Source: Patescibacteria group bacterium (GTDB lineage: Bacteria; Patescibacteriota; Minisyncoccia; UBA6257; JAKLIH01). Taken from it: DNA of 49,632 bases. This document shows positions 1-8,514 of the stretch, one piece after another (within the stretch, counting starts at the first letter, position 1; each line of letters opens with the position of its first letter). The notes beneath the pieces were generated by a model. It had not been told where the DNA came from. It did no database searches and saw nothing but the letters and a program-made list of their open reading frames with translations. The stretch lies in contig JAKLIH010000005.1 in assembly GCA_022709715.1 (NCBI GenBank), positions 1 to 49,632 on the forward strand, written 5' to 3'. The position numbers were made by a program, and so were the translations under genes.

Positions 1-72
1 GTCCAAAACACTAAATACCCAGAGGGGAGGACATTTCTATCTTGGAGAAAGGCGGACATTTCTATCTTGGAT
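1..72. repeat. IS-end-like sequence with two direct repeats (left copy)
   Basis: An exact 18-base unit, GGACATTTCTATCTTGGA, occurs at 29-46 and again at 54-71. The whole block, including the outer AACACTAAATA, returns inverted and diverged at 8381-8448. Repeated subterminal motifs are typical of the ends of some DDE-transposase insertion sequences. No transposase is visible, and whether the element body lies left of the window or between the two copies is not clear. Confidence 0.55.
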
Positions 73-114
73 TGACAATCATCGAAAAGTGTAATTTATT
101 GTGCTTATTTGCTA

Positions 115-143
115 TTGACATATCAACAATTATGTGTTAATAT
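115..143 (+). promoter_or_regulatory. Promoter of the 82-aa gene
   Basis: TTGACA at 115-120, a 17-base spacer and TAATAT at 138-143. The next gene starts about 55 bases downstream behind a strong AGGAGGTGG ribosome-binding site. Confidence 0.6.
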
Positions 144-199
144 ACAAAAAGAAGAACAAGGTTATCTTGCTCTTAAATCAATTTTAAGGAGGTGGCGTT

Positions 200-448
200 A
201 TGCCACAAACTGCAAGGATCGTTGACGGTCCAGGTAAATTTGATCTCATGTTGTCACTATTTGACAACAAAGTGCTCATGTTTGAATTAGAGGGCGGCCA
301 ACAGGTTCCCGTTCGGGTACTCTCTATTAGAAAGGAAGACGGTTCCGGTGAGAACTGGAAGCTGAAGGGGGTATCGACAAAGTCGGGTAAAGATCTCAAG
401 ATTTATTACTCGACCCGGAGAAACGAAGGAACCGTTTCTCGAGAATAA
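200..448 (+). CDS. Hypothetical 82-aa protein
   Basis: Not recognised. It is a small protein with a predicted beta-rich N-terminal half (FDLMLSLFDNKVLMFEL) and a charged C-terminus. The start is fixed by AAGGAGGTGGCGTT-ATG, the promoter at 115 and the absence of an alternative. Its single Trp is TGG, the stop is TAA, and a perfect terminator follows within 12 bases, so it is a self-contained monocistronic unit. Base composition is more balanced than in the recoded neighbours. It belongs to the TGG-only gene class of this window. Existence is well supported; function is unknown. Confidence 0.8.
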   Translation: MPQTARIVDGPGKFDLMLSLFDNKVLMFELEGGQQVPVRVLSIRKEDGSGENWKLKGVSTKSGKDLKIYYSTRRNEGTVSRE

Positions 449-458
449 AACGTACTAT

Positions 459-491
459 CCATGTTGGCCACGATGGCCAACATGGTTTTTT
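459..491 (+). terminator. Intrinsic terminator
   Basis: CCATGTTGGCCA / TGGCCAACATGG stem with a 3-base loop, followed by a T run. It lies just after the TAA of the 82-aa gene. Confidence 0.9.
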
Positions 492-511
492 TATTTATTT
501 TAAAAATAAAA

Positions 512-536
512 AAGCCCAAGAGCGCTAGCTCAAGGG
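512..536 (-). terminator. Intrinsic terminator of the 45-aa gene
   Basis: On the minus strand GCCCTTGAGC and GCTCTTGGGC form a stem with a 4-5 base loop, followed by TTTTTT. It lies downstream of the minus-strand gene ending at 560. Confidence 0.85.
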
Positions 537-559
537 CAGTTTTGAAACGATAGATCATG

Positions 560-697
560 TTAACTTCTTTTCTTATTACCATGTCTATCTCTTTTTTTCC
601 TGGCGGTAGGATTCGGAACTTTTTTGTCCACCTTTTTTGCTAACACTTCTCGTTGTAATGCTGGCGACATCGATCCAAAACCACATCTTCCACACAT
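560..697 (-). CDS. Small basic Cys-motif protein, 45 aa
   Basis: The protein starts MCGRCGFGSMSP and continues into a Lys/Arg-rich tail ending KKRDRHGNKKRS. The CGRCG start gives one possible zinc-binding pair and the tail suggests nucleic-acid or ribosome contact; both are inference. The gene is defined by GAAAGAAGG before ATG, a TTGCAA/TACAAT promoter with a 17-base spacer, the TTTGTTCTTT leader shared with other TGG-class genes, TAA stop, and a terminator about 25 bases downstream. It has no Trp, so its code class is assigned from this architecture. Confidence 0.7.
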   Translation of the reverse strand: MCGRCGFGSMSPALQREVLAKKVDKKVPNPTARKKRDRHGNKKRS

Positions 698-710
698 ATT
701 CTACCTTCTT

Positions 711-766
711 TCCTAAAGAACAAATTTTTATGCATTCATTGTATCATAAACTATATTGTTTTGCAA
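711..766 (-). promoter_or_regulatory. Promoter and conserved leader of the 45-aa gene
   Basis: Minus strand: TTGCAA (761-766), 17 bases, TACAAT (738-743), then the leader AAATTTGTTCTTT before the ribosome-binding site. The -35 directly abuts the terminator of the upstream HAD gene (hairpin, then TTTTAATTTGCAAA), so terminator and promoter form one junction. Confidence 0.75.
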
Positions 767-773
767 ATTAAAA

Positions 774-793
774 CCCCTGAACAAAATCAGGGG
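774..793 (-). terminator. Terminator overlapping the stop of the HAD gene
   Basis: CCCCTGA / TCAGGGG hairpin followed on the minus strand by GGTTTTAATTT. The TGA ending the HAD gene is inside the 5' arm. If UGA were read as Trp, translation would run through the hairpin to a TAG about a dozen codons on. Confidence 0.8.
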
Positions 794-1329
794 TATAGAG
801 GTGTTCCATTGTTTTTTTTATGCTGATAAAGAATTTTAACAATTCTAGGGCAGTTTGGTAAATTGTTTAATAGATGCGGATCATCTTCAATTAAGATAAT
901 CTTACTATCAAAAAATTGTTTAATAATTTTTCTAGCTTCAATGACTTTGAAATTCTTGGCATCTTTCCAGGTTATCTTCGTAGGCGCTAATAAGAGACGG
1001 GAGCTAAAATCAAAGTTTTTAGGCAATAAAGCTTTTAACTGATTTATTGTATACTTCCGATGTTTTTCTCTTCTGCATGAGATAAAGTATATTTCTGAAT
1101 TATCTTCTATCTTTTCAAAAAATTCTTTAACACCTGGGAAAATTTCCATTTTAAAATTTATTCTTTGAAAACAATCCCAAATAAATCCACAAACAATTTT
1201 TTTACCTTTTTGTGGTTCGACATATAAAATGGGACAAATAAACTCGAATATTTTAACAATTGATCTGAAATAAATCAAACTGTTAACAATTGTTCCATCA
1301 ATATCAAATATATACACTTTCTTTTTCAT
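787..1329 (-). CDS. HAD-superfamily hydrolase
   Basis: A 180-aa cytosolic HAD-fold protein, probably a small-molecule phosphatase. Motif I, FDIDGTIVNS (residues 8-17), supplies the nucleophilic Asp and the acid/base Asp. Motif II may be FISCRREK (about residues 97-104; Ser plus Arg) and the acidic pair LIEDDPH (about 151-157) is motif III/IV. The small cap region and length fit subclass I. The substrate cannot be told. ATG follows GAAAGGAGAAAA and a TTGCAA/TATAGT promoter. Both Trp codons are TGG and the stop is TGA inside a terminator, so this gene behaves as standard-code. Confidence 0.8.
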   Translation of the reverse strand: MKKKVYIFDIDGTIVNSLIYFRSIVKIFEFICPILYVEPQKGKKIVCGFIWDCFQRINFKMEIFPGVKEFFEKIEDNSEIYFISCRREKHRKYTINQLKALLPKNFDFSSRLLLAPTKITWKDAKNFKVIEARKIIKQFFDSKIILIEDDPHLLNNLPNCPRIVKILYQHKKNNGTPLYP

Positions 1330-1365
1330 TTTTCTCCTTTCAAGGCGCAGATTATATTTGTCGAT

Positions 1366-1394
1366 ACTATACCATACTTTATTACTTTTTGCAA
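1366..1394 (-). promoter_or_regulatory. Promoter of the HAD gene
   Basis: Minus strand TTGCAA (1389-1394), 17 bases, TATAGT (1366-1371), preceded by GTTTTAATT and the hairpin at 1402-1423. This is the same hairpin-TTTTAATTTGCAAA order seen at 774 and 20170. Confidence 0.75.
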
Positions 1395-1401
1395 ATTAAA
1401 A

Positions 1402-1466
1402 CCCCCTGACCAAAGTCAGGGGGATATGTAGATCCGCTTCCTGAACGAGTTTAGAGCTTTGTGTCG
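1402..1466 (-). repeat. Intergenic module: repeat plus hairpin
   Basis: On the minus strand, CAAAGCTCTAAACTCGTTCAGG (split: CAAAG, CTCTAAACTCGTTCAGG) is followed by GGATCTAC and the perfect hairpin CCCCCTGAC / GTCAGGGGG (1402-1423). The same order of blocks occurs on the plus strand at 20122-20190, and the first block again at 20889. It sits between unrelated genes, so it is a mobile or recombining intergenic unit or a shared insulator. Confidence 0.7.
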
Positions 1467-1497
1467 GAATAGAATTAAAAAAGAGATAAACCAAATG

Positions 1498-1908
1498 CTA
1501 TTGGACTAAACTTAAATTGCCACTTATTACAATAGGATTCATTCCCTCTATTTCATCTTTCAACATATTATTTGGTATTGGATTATAAAGAAATATTTTT
1601 TTATTTGAATCAAGACTTCTAAACATTTCTAAAAAAGTAGCTTCGCCGATATAATTAGGAATACCATTCTTTTCAAAGTTTAACACTAAGATCGCATCGT
1701 TATTTTTTATTAATTCTCCATCTTCTTTTAACATTTTTGATTTTCATTCTCTATATTCTGATTCTTTTAATAGTTTCATTTCTTCTTCTAAATTTGGTGT
1801 GTTATAGCCATTAGGAAAACTAACAATATGACCGAATCGTTCTAATTCTTCCTTAATAGGTAAAACTTTGTTAAAAAACATTCTACTGCAGCTAATAAAT
1901 ATTTTCAT
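1498..1908 (-). CDS. Nucleoside 2-deoxyribosyltransferase-like protein
   Basis: A 136-aa protein joined across one in-frame TGA read as Trp ('YRE-W-KSK'). The N-terminus MKIFISCS is an alpha/beta fold start. The C-terminal half, NDAILVLNFEKNG followed by NYIGEATFLEM and KKIFLYNPIP, matches the short nucleoside deoxyribosyltransferase-like family common in CPR genomes, where an Asp/Asn and a Glu of the GE-T/F segment line the active site. Catalysis of base exchange is inferred from the family only. A plausible TTGCAA promoter lies near 1968 on the minus strand. Stop is TAG. Recoded class, no clear Shine-Dalgarno. Confidence 0.75.
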
Positions 1909-2074
1909 AAAGAGATATGATTATAAATTTATTTTTATAATATTATCCTATCAATTTTCTCTCTTTTTTGCAAACTAAAAAACTCTTGATTTTTGATATA
2001 TTTTTTGATAATATATACAAGTCATTAATTAAGGAAATTTTTAAAACAACGCATTTAAAGTTTTTTATCTTTGC

Positions 2075-2146
2075 TCCGCGGTAGTTGAGTGGTACAACGC
2101 CTCCCTGTTAAGGAGGATTTCGTAGGTTCGAATCCTACCCGCGGAG
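2075..2146 (+). tRNA. tRNA-Asn (anticodon GTT)
   Basis: Cloverleaf seen directly: acceptor TCCGCGG/CCGCGGA, D stem GTTG/CAAC, anticodon stem CCTCC/GGAGG with loop CTGTTAA (anticodon GTT), T stem GTAGG/CCTAC with TTCGAAT loop, discriminator G. No CCA is encoded. The acceptor stem continues outward as a perfect inverted repeat (2062-2081 with 2139-2158), so the precursor carries a 20-bp helix. Confidence 0.95.
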
Positions 2147-2160
2147 CAAAGATAAAAACA

Positions 2161-2190
2161 AAATCACTTTTTAAAAAGTGATTTTTTATA
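2161..2190 (+). terminator. Terminator after tRNA-Asn
   Basis: AAATCACTTTTT / AAAAAGTGATTT stem followed by a T run. Confidence 0.75.
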
Positions 2191-2229
2191 TATTCAATAG
2201 TTGAATGGCCCGTCTAAAATTATTTTAAT

Positions 2230-2296
2230 TTGCAAAATACCAGTATTTGTGATATAATACTGAAAATTAAATTTGTACCTTAAAGGAGATGATTAA
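2230..2296 (+). promoter_or_regulatory. Promoter and leader of the 148-aa gene
   Basis: TTGCAA (2230-2235), 17 bases, TATAAT (2253-2258), then a leader ending in the AAAGGAG ribosome-binding site. The 37 bases 2265-2301, across the start codon, are repeated exactly at 2844-2880 before the next gene. Confidence 0.8.
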
Positions 2297-2743
2297 ATGA
2301 AAAAGATATTTAAGTTTAGTTTATTAGGAAATAAACCAATAAATGTACAGGCTTTTATACGCTATTACAAAAAAGGTCGACGACGCATTGAGAGAAGTCG
2401 AAGCCTTGATAAAAATTTAACATTAGTTGATTTCCAACTAAATGCGATAAAAACATTCTTAATGGAGAACGGTTTTCCGATCATCACAAAAGATAAAGGT
2501 AAAATGGAGGAAACAAATTGGTGTATTTTGTTTTTTGATCCAGACGTTAATATTAAAAAAATAAATATATTGCGTTCTGGATATGGCGATCTTAAAGTAA
2601 ATGGTGAAATATATACGGGTAGATATGATCGCCACAGTGTTGTGGATATTCCACAAATAGTAAAAACGCTCATTGAGATTGAAAAATATCGCATTGAGCT
2701 GATTACAAAAAAATCGTCATCATCGCCTGACGGGTGTTCATAA
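2297..2743 (+). CDS. Hypothetical 148-aa protein
   Basis: Not recognised. No signal peptide or membrane segment. It has a basic N-terminal third (YYKKGRRRIERSRS), a central 'NWCILFFDPDV' strand and a Ser-rich C-terminus. Start follows AAAGGAGATGATTAA. One Trp, TGG. The TAA stop lies in the loop of the terminator. It shares an identical leader and start context with the next gene, suggesting one unit was copied or the genes exchanged by recombination in the leader. Confidence 0.75.
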   Translation: MKKIFKFSLLGNKPINVQAFIRYYKKGRRRIERSRSLDKNLTLVDFQLNAIKTFLMENGFPIITKDKGKMEETNWCILFFDPDVNIKKINILRSGYGDLKVNGEIYTGRYDRHSVVDIPQIVKTLIEIEKYRIELITKKSSSSPDGCS

Positions 2744-2759
2744 GAGCACCCGTCTTTTT
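2729..2759 (+). terminator. Terminator overlapping the stop codon
   Basis: GACGGGTG / CACCCGTC stem followed by TTTTTA. The TAA of the 148-aa gene is in the loop. Confidence 0.85.
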
Positions 2760-2809
2760 ATAGAGCAACAGTTCTAGAGCCAAATTCTATTTATTAGAAT
2801 TTTTTTAAT

Positions 2810-2875
2810 TTGCAAAAAATAAAATATATGGTACAATGTTTTTAATTAAATTTGTACCTTAAAGGAGATGATTAA
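2810..2875 (+). promoter_or_regulatory. Promoter and leader of the 236-aa membrane protein
   Basis: TTGCAA (2810-2815), 16 bases, TACAAT (2832-2837), then a leader identical to that of the previous gene, with AAAGGAG before ATG. Confidence 0.8.
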
Positions 2876-3586
2876 ATGAATAATGTATTTGATGGGAACA
2901 GCAAGAAGGTAACATTAATTAGAGTTTTAGAGTCCGTTTTTATAGGGCTAGTAACCACGGCAATAATTATCGGGATATTTGGTTTACCATTTTGGATGGA
3001 CGTAGTAAAAGGAAATATTGAATTTTCTGGCACGATATTACTTTTCAGCATATTTCTCTTTTTATTGCTCTTCTTTATGAATTTTGGTTCGGATTGCCAT
3101 TTTTTAGTTGCCAAGATCAACTGTGATAGCATTCTTGTTTCAAAAGATGGAACATCAACAAAAGTGATAAAAATATTTGAAAATGATGAGTTTTTTATGC
3201 GTAAAGATAAAATCTTTTGTCATCCCTGGGCATTACTTAAAATTCCAGAAAGAGGAGCAGCTAGTTTAATCATTCATTCGATCACAGAAAATCCAAAAAT
3301 TCGTAATGTCTCGTGTTTTGTTGAGGTTATAGCAAAAAGAGAGATAGCTACCCTGCAGCAGCTCGTTGATACGTGGGGGATAGAAAAAGTTCCTGATTGG
3401 GAAATCAAGATTCAAAGTTTGCTTTATGATTTTGCAGAAAGCTTCTCTATTCAACTGGGAAAGCTTTTTAACCCATTGGACGATGAACAACAAAAAGAAT
3501 TTGTGAAAATGATTCACAATTTCTTTGATGAAAAATTGATACCGGCAGGGTTACAAGTGAAATACGCCAATTTTGGTATTGTTTGA
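2876..3586 (+). CDS. Membrane protein of unknown function, 236 aa
   Basis: Two hydrophobic segments, roughly residues 14-38 (VFIGLVTTAIIIGIFGLPFW) and 48-67 (ILLFSIFLFLLLFFMNFG), form a hairpin anchor. The remaining ~165 residues are a soluble domain with segments such as HPWALLKIPE and ADTW-like 'VDTWGIEKVPDWEIKIQ', reminiscent of SPFH/prohibitin-type domains (FVEVIAKREIATLQQ; DEKLIPAGLQVKYANFGIV at the end), but this is only a suggestion. All four Trp are TGG. The stop is TGA, 20 bases before a terminator. Reading UGA as Trp would add 38 residues encoded by the terminator, so the TGA is taken as a real stop. Confidence 0.8.
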   Translation: MNNVFDGNSKKVTLIRVLESVFIGLVTTAIIIGIFGLPFWMDVVKGNIEFSGTILLFSIFLFLLLFFMNFGSDCHFLVAKINCDSILVSKDGTSTKVIKIFENDEFFMRKDKIFCHPWALLKIPERGAASLIIHSITENPKIRNVSCFVEVIAKREIATLQQLVDTWGIEKVPDWEIKIQSLLYDFAESFSIQLGKLFNPLDDEQQKEFVKMIHNFFDEKLIPAGLQVKYANFGIV

Positions 3587-3604
3587 TTATTTAAAACATC
3601 GATT

Positions 3605-3633
3605 AAAGGAGAAGCAAAAACTTCTCCTTTTTT
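3605..3633 (+). terminator. Intrinsic terminator
   Basis: AAAGGAGAAG / CTTCTCCTTT stem with a 6-base loop and T tail, directly after the TGA at 3584-3586. The following ~190 bases hold no gene, only a short AACGCTG/CAGCGTT hairpin near 3678-3698 and a weak copy of the intergenic CTAAAC motif. Confidence 0.9.
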
Positions 3634-3824
3634 CCAACCAAAAAATCTAAACATATCCAGAAATTGGAAGGAAACACACAACGCTGTCTGGCAGCGTTAG
3701 GATTCGTAGATTTCTGAATTACTTGACCGAACTATTTCACTTAGATTTTAGCATACTTGATGCATTTATTTGTTTTTTGATTTAAAATTTGATATACTAA
3801 ACACATATAAAATTAATTAGTAAT

Positions 3825-4349
3825 ATGATCAGAAAATGAGAGACCATAGAATACGCTAAACCATCTTTAGATTTTGATTCTCTTCAGATCCAAGGAGAGG
3901 CAATTTTAGTTTCCGAGTCTTATCCTTTAGAGCTATTAATGAAAATATTATTTACTAGCATATCTTTAAGCCGGGAATTTGTTTTAGAAGAAAAAGATCA
4001 AAAATTAATTATATTTAGTCATCTACCAAAAGGCGTTCTTCGGCTAGAAAAAGTAGATGATTTTTTTATTAAAAACAATATTTATAAAAATGAATTGACT
4101 GATAATAAAATAGAATTACAAGAAATAAATGTAGAGGAATACTGGCTAAAATATAAAAACGAAAAAAATTACTTAAAAGCTATTAAAAAAACATTTGAGG
4201 AGATAAAAAAAGAAATTAAATTATCTGAAAAAACAATTATTATAGGGCCTTCTTTAAAACCATTAGTTCTTTTATTAGAGTATTATCTTTATGATAAAAC
4301 CAATGAATTATGATACTCCGAAGATAATAAAAATATAAAAATATTTTAA
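3825..4349 (+). CDS. Hypothetical 174-aa protein, helicase operon partner
   Basis: Not recognised. Reading two TGAs as Trp (residue 5 and near the end, 'NEL-W-YSEDNK') extends the frame from ATG 3825 to a TAA at 4347-4349 that overlaps the helicase ATG by one base (TAATG), so the two genes are translationally coupled. The protein is hydrophilic, with a Lys/Glu-rich helical middle and 'IIIGPSLKPLVLLLEYYL' near the C-terminus. No signal peptide. A weak TTGATT/GATATACT promoter precedes it. The coupling suggests it works with the helicase, which is inference. Confidence 0.7.
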
Positions 4350-7300
4350 TGAAAAATTTTGATTTTAAAATTTTTAGAAACAATTTAAAAGAAAAAATTT
4401 TAAATAGTCCCGAGGAAGAAAGAAGGAATATTTTAAAAAAAGCCAAACAGACAGAAGAGTATAAAGAAGCAGAAAAACAATTTCTAAATGAACTACCCAT
4501 TCAAAGATTTGAAAAAAGAATTAAAGAGGTTATTTTAAAAAATGATTCTTGTATTATAGTAGGAGCAACTGGTTCAGGTAAAACCACAGAAATCCCAGGT
4601 TATTTATTAGATGTTTTACAAGGCAAAGTATTGGTTACTCAACCTCGCCCCTTAGCGGCTAGTTCTATTTGCAAATATGTAGCTGCTAAAAGAAATGCTT
4701 TAGTTGGCCAAGAAATTGGCTATCAAATAAGATTTGATAACCATACTACTGAAGGTACTCGCTTAAACTTTATTACGGATGGTATATTTTTAAGAATTGT
4801 CCAATCCAACCCTCTTCTAGAAGGATATTCAGCCGTTATGATTGACGAGGCTCATGAAAGAAGCCAAAATATTGATTTTTCTTTAGGTCTGCTTAAAGAA
4901 GTCCAAGCCAAAAGAAAAGAAAAAGGATTACTTTCTTTAAAAATTATTGTTAGCTCGGCTACAATTGAAAAAGATAAATTTAGCCAATATTTCAATTCCC
5001 CATCCTTAGAAATTCCAGGTAGATTATATCCTGTGCAAATAAGCTATGAACAAATAAATCCTGAATTAAAAGAAATACCTTTTTTAGCCGCCAAACAAGT
5101 TCAAAATATCCTAGAGAAAAACTCTCAAGGCGATATTTTAATTTTTATGCCAGGGGAACAAGAAATATCAGAAACCATAAAAGAAATTAATAATCAAATC
5201 GTTAACAAAGAAAATATAGAAATCCTTCCTCTCTATGGTCAAATGGATCCAGAATCTCAAAACAGAATATTTCTTAAAAATGGAAAAAGAAAAATAATAG
5301 TTTCTACTAATATAGCTGAAACTTCTCTTACTATTCCTGGCATAGTTTATGTTATTGATTCTTGTCTAATTAAACAGATGCAGTATTATCCTGATAAAGG
5401 TATTCAATCTTTAGAAGTAATTCCTCATTCTCAATCTGGATTAACTCAGAGAGCCGGAAGAGCTGGCCGTATACAACCAGGTTTTTGCCATAGATTATGT
5501 TCTGAAAAAAATTTTAATAACTTAGTTAAATTCTCTACACCAGAAATTATTAGGTCTAATCTCGCCAATGTTGTCTTAGCTATGAAAAATTTAAAAATAT
5601 CACCAGAAAATTTTGATTTTATTGATAAGCCAGAATCTAAAAATATTCAAGAAGCAATGGCTACTCTTACAGCTATAGGGGCCTTAGATCAAGATGGGAA
5701 TATCACTAAAGAAGGAAAAATTATGAATGAATTACCTCTAGAGCCTCATTTAGGAAGAATACTGGTAGAATCAGAGAAATATAATAATACTGATACCATG
5801 GTAACTATAGCTTCTTTTCTAAGTGGGAAAAATGTTTTTGTTAGACCCAAAGAAAAAGCTTCTCAAGCTGATGAGAAACATAAACAATTTAAAAATTCTT
5901 CTTCTGATTTTCTTACTTTCTTAAATATTTGAAAAGCTTATGAAAAAAATAATTATAATTATAAATGAGCTAGCGATAACTTCTTAAATCCAAGAGTTTT
6001 AAATGAAATCAAAGAAATACGATTTCAACTTCTAAGAATTCTTAGAAATCATAATATCAGAGCTGAAAAAAATGAAGATCCAGATTCAATTGGTCTTTGC
6101 ATCACCGCCGGTCTTTTGGATAAATTGTATTTTAATTCGGGTTCCAATATGTATACAAAAAAACAAGATGACTTTGGTTCATCAGCAATATATATTCATC
6201 CATCTTCGGCTTTATTCTTAGAGTGTCCCCCGATATTTGTTTGTAGCACAATACTTAAAACTAGCAAACCATTTGCTCTTAACTGTCAGCCAGTGAAAAA
6301 AGAATGATTATTTCCACTAGCTCCCGAGCTTTTTGATCTAGAATCATATCCTGAATATGATAGCGGAAAAGATGAAATAATTATGCATAATGTATATTCT
6401 CTTTCAAAAGGACGTGTCCGGGAAAGGGTATCAACAACAACAGAAGCAAAAGAATCAGAAAAAACTTCCAAGGTTTATTTTGAAGGTGATTATGATTTTA
6501 TCAAAAACTATATTCCAGAAAGTAACAAGATTGTTTTTGATAATTTTAGCAAATTATATACCAAAGACAAACAAAAACAGGGATACAAATCATGAACTCG
6601 TGATCCAAATGAGTATTACATATTTTTATTAGATAAAATTTATTCTCGCAAAGAATTTTTACAATCTCTAGAGGACGGAAAGTTTAACTTGGAAGTTAAA
6701 TTAGAGGATTTAATATCCATTGATGATCAACAACGTATTAATAAGGAAAATCCAGATGATATTATTATTAATAATACTACTTATCAAATAAAATATTCTT
6801 TAAATTGCTTTCATGAATATGGAAGAAGTATTGAAATTACAATGAAACCAGAAGATTTTGTTTTACTCCAATCATGACCTCAATTACCATCTCAAGAGCC
6901 ATTAAATATTGCAATTGAACATACTAACAGCATTTATCAATCTTCAGGAGCAGACCTAGAGAGTTTGAAAAATAATATTTTAAAAGATATACAAAAATCT
7001 CAATTTTATCAAGCCAAAGAAAATGGTTTAATAAAAGAAAAATTTATTCCTGATTTCTCATTAGATAAAGATATTCAGTATTATTTAGATTCACCTATAG
7101 AATATGGGTTAAATCCCATTGATAAAAAACCTTTTTTAGCCTACTCAGGATTAGGTATTAATACAATTTCATGATCAGGCGAAAAAAAGTTGTCTATAGA
7201 TGCTGATATTGATGATTACGATGATATTGATATTAAGATATATTCTAGATACTTTATCGACCCAGAAGAAGCTCAAAAAAATACAGAACATACTATCAAG

Positions 7301-8356
7301 ATATTAAAGGAAAAAAATAAACAGGGTATAGTTGAACAAAATATTCCACAAATAACGGAAGAAATTGAAAAAATTAAAGAAGAATTAAAAGAAGTAGAAA
7401 ATAAATGGATGTCTGACTATAAAGGACCATTACAAAATTTAACTGTAACTCATATATATGATTTACAAGATTTAATAGATCGTTGTGAAAGAGCTAAAGA
7501 AAGAAAGAGATGACTTGAATTCCAAACAACATTTGATCAACTTAAGGAATTATTACAACAATATGAAAAGGTAAGTCATAATATGGAAATGATTTCTCAG
7601 GCTGTTAGCGAATATTATACCAATTGTCCTGTTTGTAATCACCGTACTGGATCTCTATTTGAATGTTCGGAAAAACATCCTGCCGAAAAATTTCGAAATA
7701 ATGAAAAAGAGTTTTTATTAACAGGAATTGTAAATGAAAGAGATGAAATAGTGGCTGGTGCAGTAGCTATTAGAAATGAAGGATCGTCATATTCTAGTTA
7801 TAGAGTAGAAATATTAGCAAAGACAGATACTGGATATAATCGTCTAAATTATCTTGATGAGAATGTTTGAGATGGTAAAACTCCTTTTGAAACATTGCAT
7901 CTTAAAGATTTTAATAATATAAATAATATAAAAACTATTCATGATCAACACCAACAAGAAATGATACGATACTATAATGATCATCCTTTAGAATATGACA
8001 AAGATGTAGAAAAACTAGAACGTGCTATAATCGAGAGTAAACAACATCATAAAGGGAAATTCAAAAAAGGTATTAATCCTATTAATGGTGAAGAATCTTG
8101 ATATACAGAAATAAATAACACTCGTTTCTTTTTAGATTTAGTTACAAGTTCATTAATTCCTAGTTCAGAAAATCTAGAATATTTTTTCTATACTAAAAAA
8201 TACAGTGGAGGTTCAGATTGTCGTGCCTATCTTATTGAACCATTACCAGAATATAAACCCAACAATAATGAGCCAGAATTAATAGACGATTCAAGCAAAG
8301 AGTCAGTAGCTGATCTTGTCGAACAGTGGAAACAAAAAAATAAAAAACTTTCATAA
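4349..8356 (+). CDS. hrpA: HrpA-like DEAH-box RNA helicase, 1335 aa
   Basis: ATP-dependent RNA helicase of the DEAH/RHA family. Seen: Walker A GATGSGKT (residues 72-79), DEAH (166-169), SSATI motif III, TNIAETSLTIPG motif V and QRAGRAGR motif VI, then the winged-helix/ratchet region and an OB-like region (FVCSTILKTSKPF). Nine in-frame TGAs occur against only two TGG; the first three fall at family Trp positions ('LNI-W-KAYE', 'YK-W-ASDNFLNPR', 'KKE-W-LFPLAPEL'), which supports UGA=Trp. Residues beyond about 680 form a long extension unlike E. coli HrpA, with a possible zinc site (NCPVCNH...FECSEKH, near residues 1090-1110) and coiled-coil segments. Ends TAA. Confidence 0.9.
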
Positions 8357-8380
8357 GCTTTATTCTGGCTGGTGCGTCAA

Positions 8381-8448
8381 CTAAGATAGAAATGTGCTTC
8401 TCTCCAGAATAGAAATGTCCTCCCCCCTCAGATATTTAGTATTTTGAG
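8381..8448. repeat. IS-end-like sequence (inverted right copy)
   Basis: AAGATAGAAATG and AGAATAGAAATGTCC followed by TCAGATATTTAGTATTTTGAG are the diverged reverse complement of 1-72, with the same two-unit structure and outer flank. Together the copies bracket 8.4 kb, but divergence and lack of a transposase make a recent transposon unlikely. Confidence 0.5.
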
Positions 8449-8514
8449 TTTTTTCACTTTAAATTTTTAAATGCATTCAGAAAGAAATTTTAGTTTTAGT
8501 TTAAATGATTTGAT

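Noticed and set aside
3939-4313. Start at ATG 3939 for the helicase partner gene
   Set aside because: The frame is open upstream to ATG 3825 with one TGA, and downstream one TGA leads to TAATG coupling with the helicase.
4349-8356. A row of pseudogenes or frameshifted fragments
   Set aside because: All pieces lie in one frame, are separated only by TGA and together rebuild full-length proteins; no frame changes are needed.
1-8448. An intact composite transposon from 1 to 8448
   Set aside because: The end repeats are diverged, no transposase is present, and the interval contains tRNA-Asn and housekeeping-like genes.
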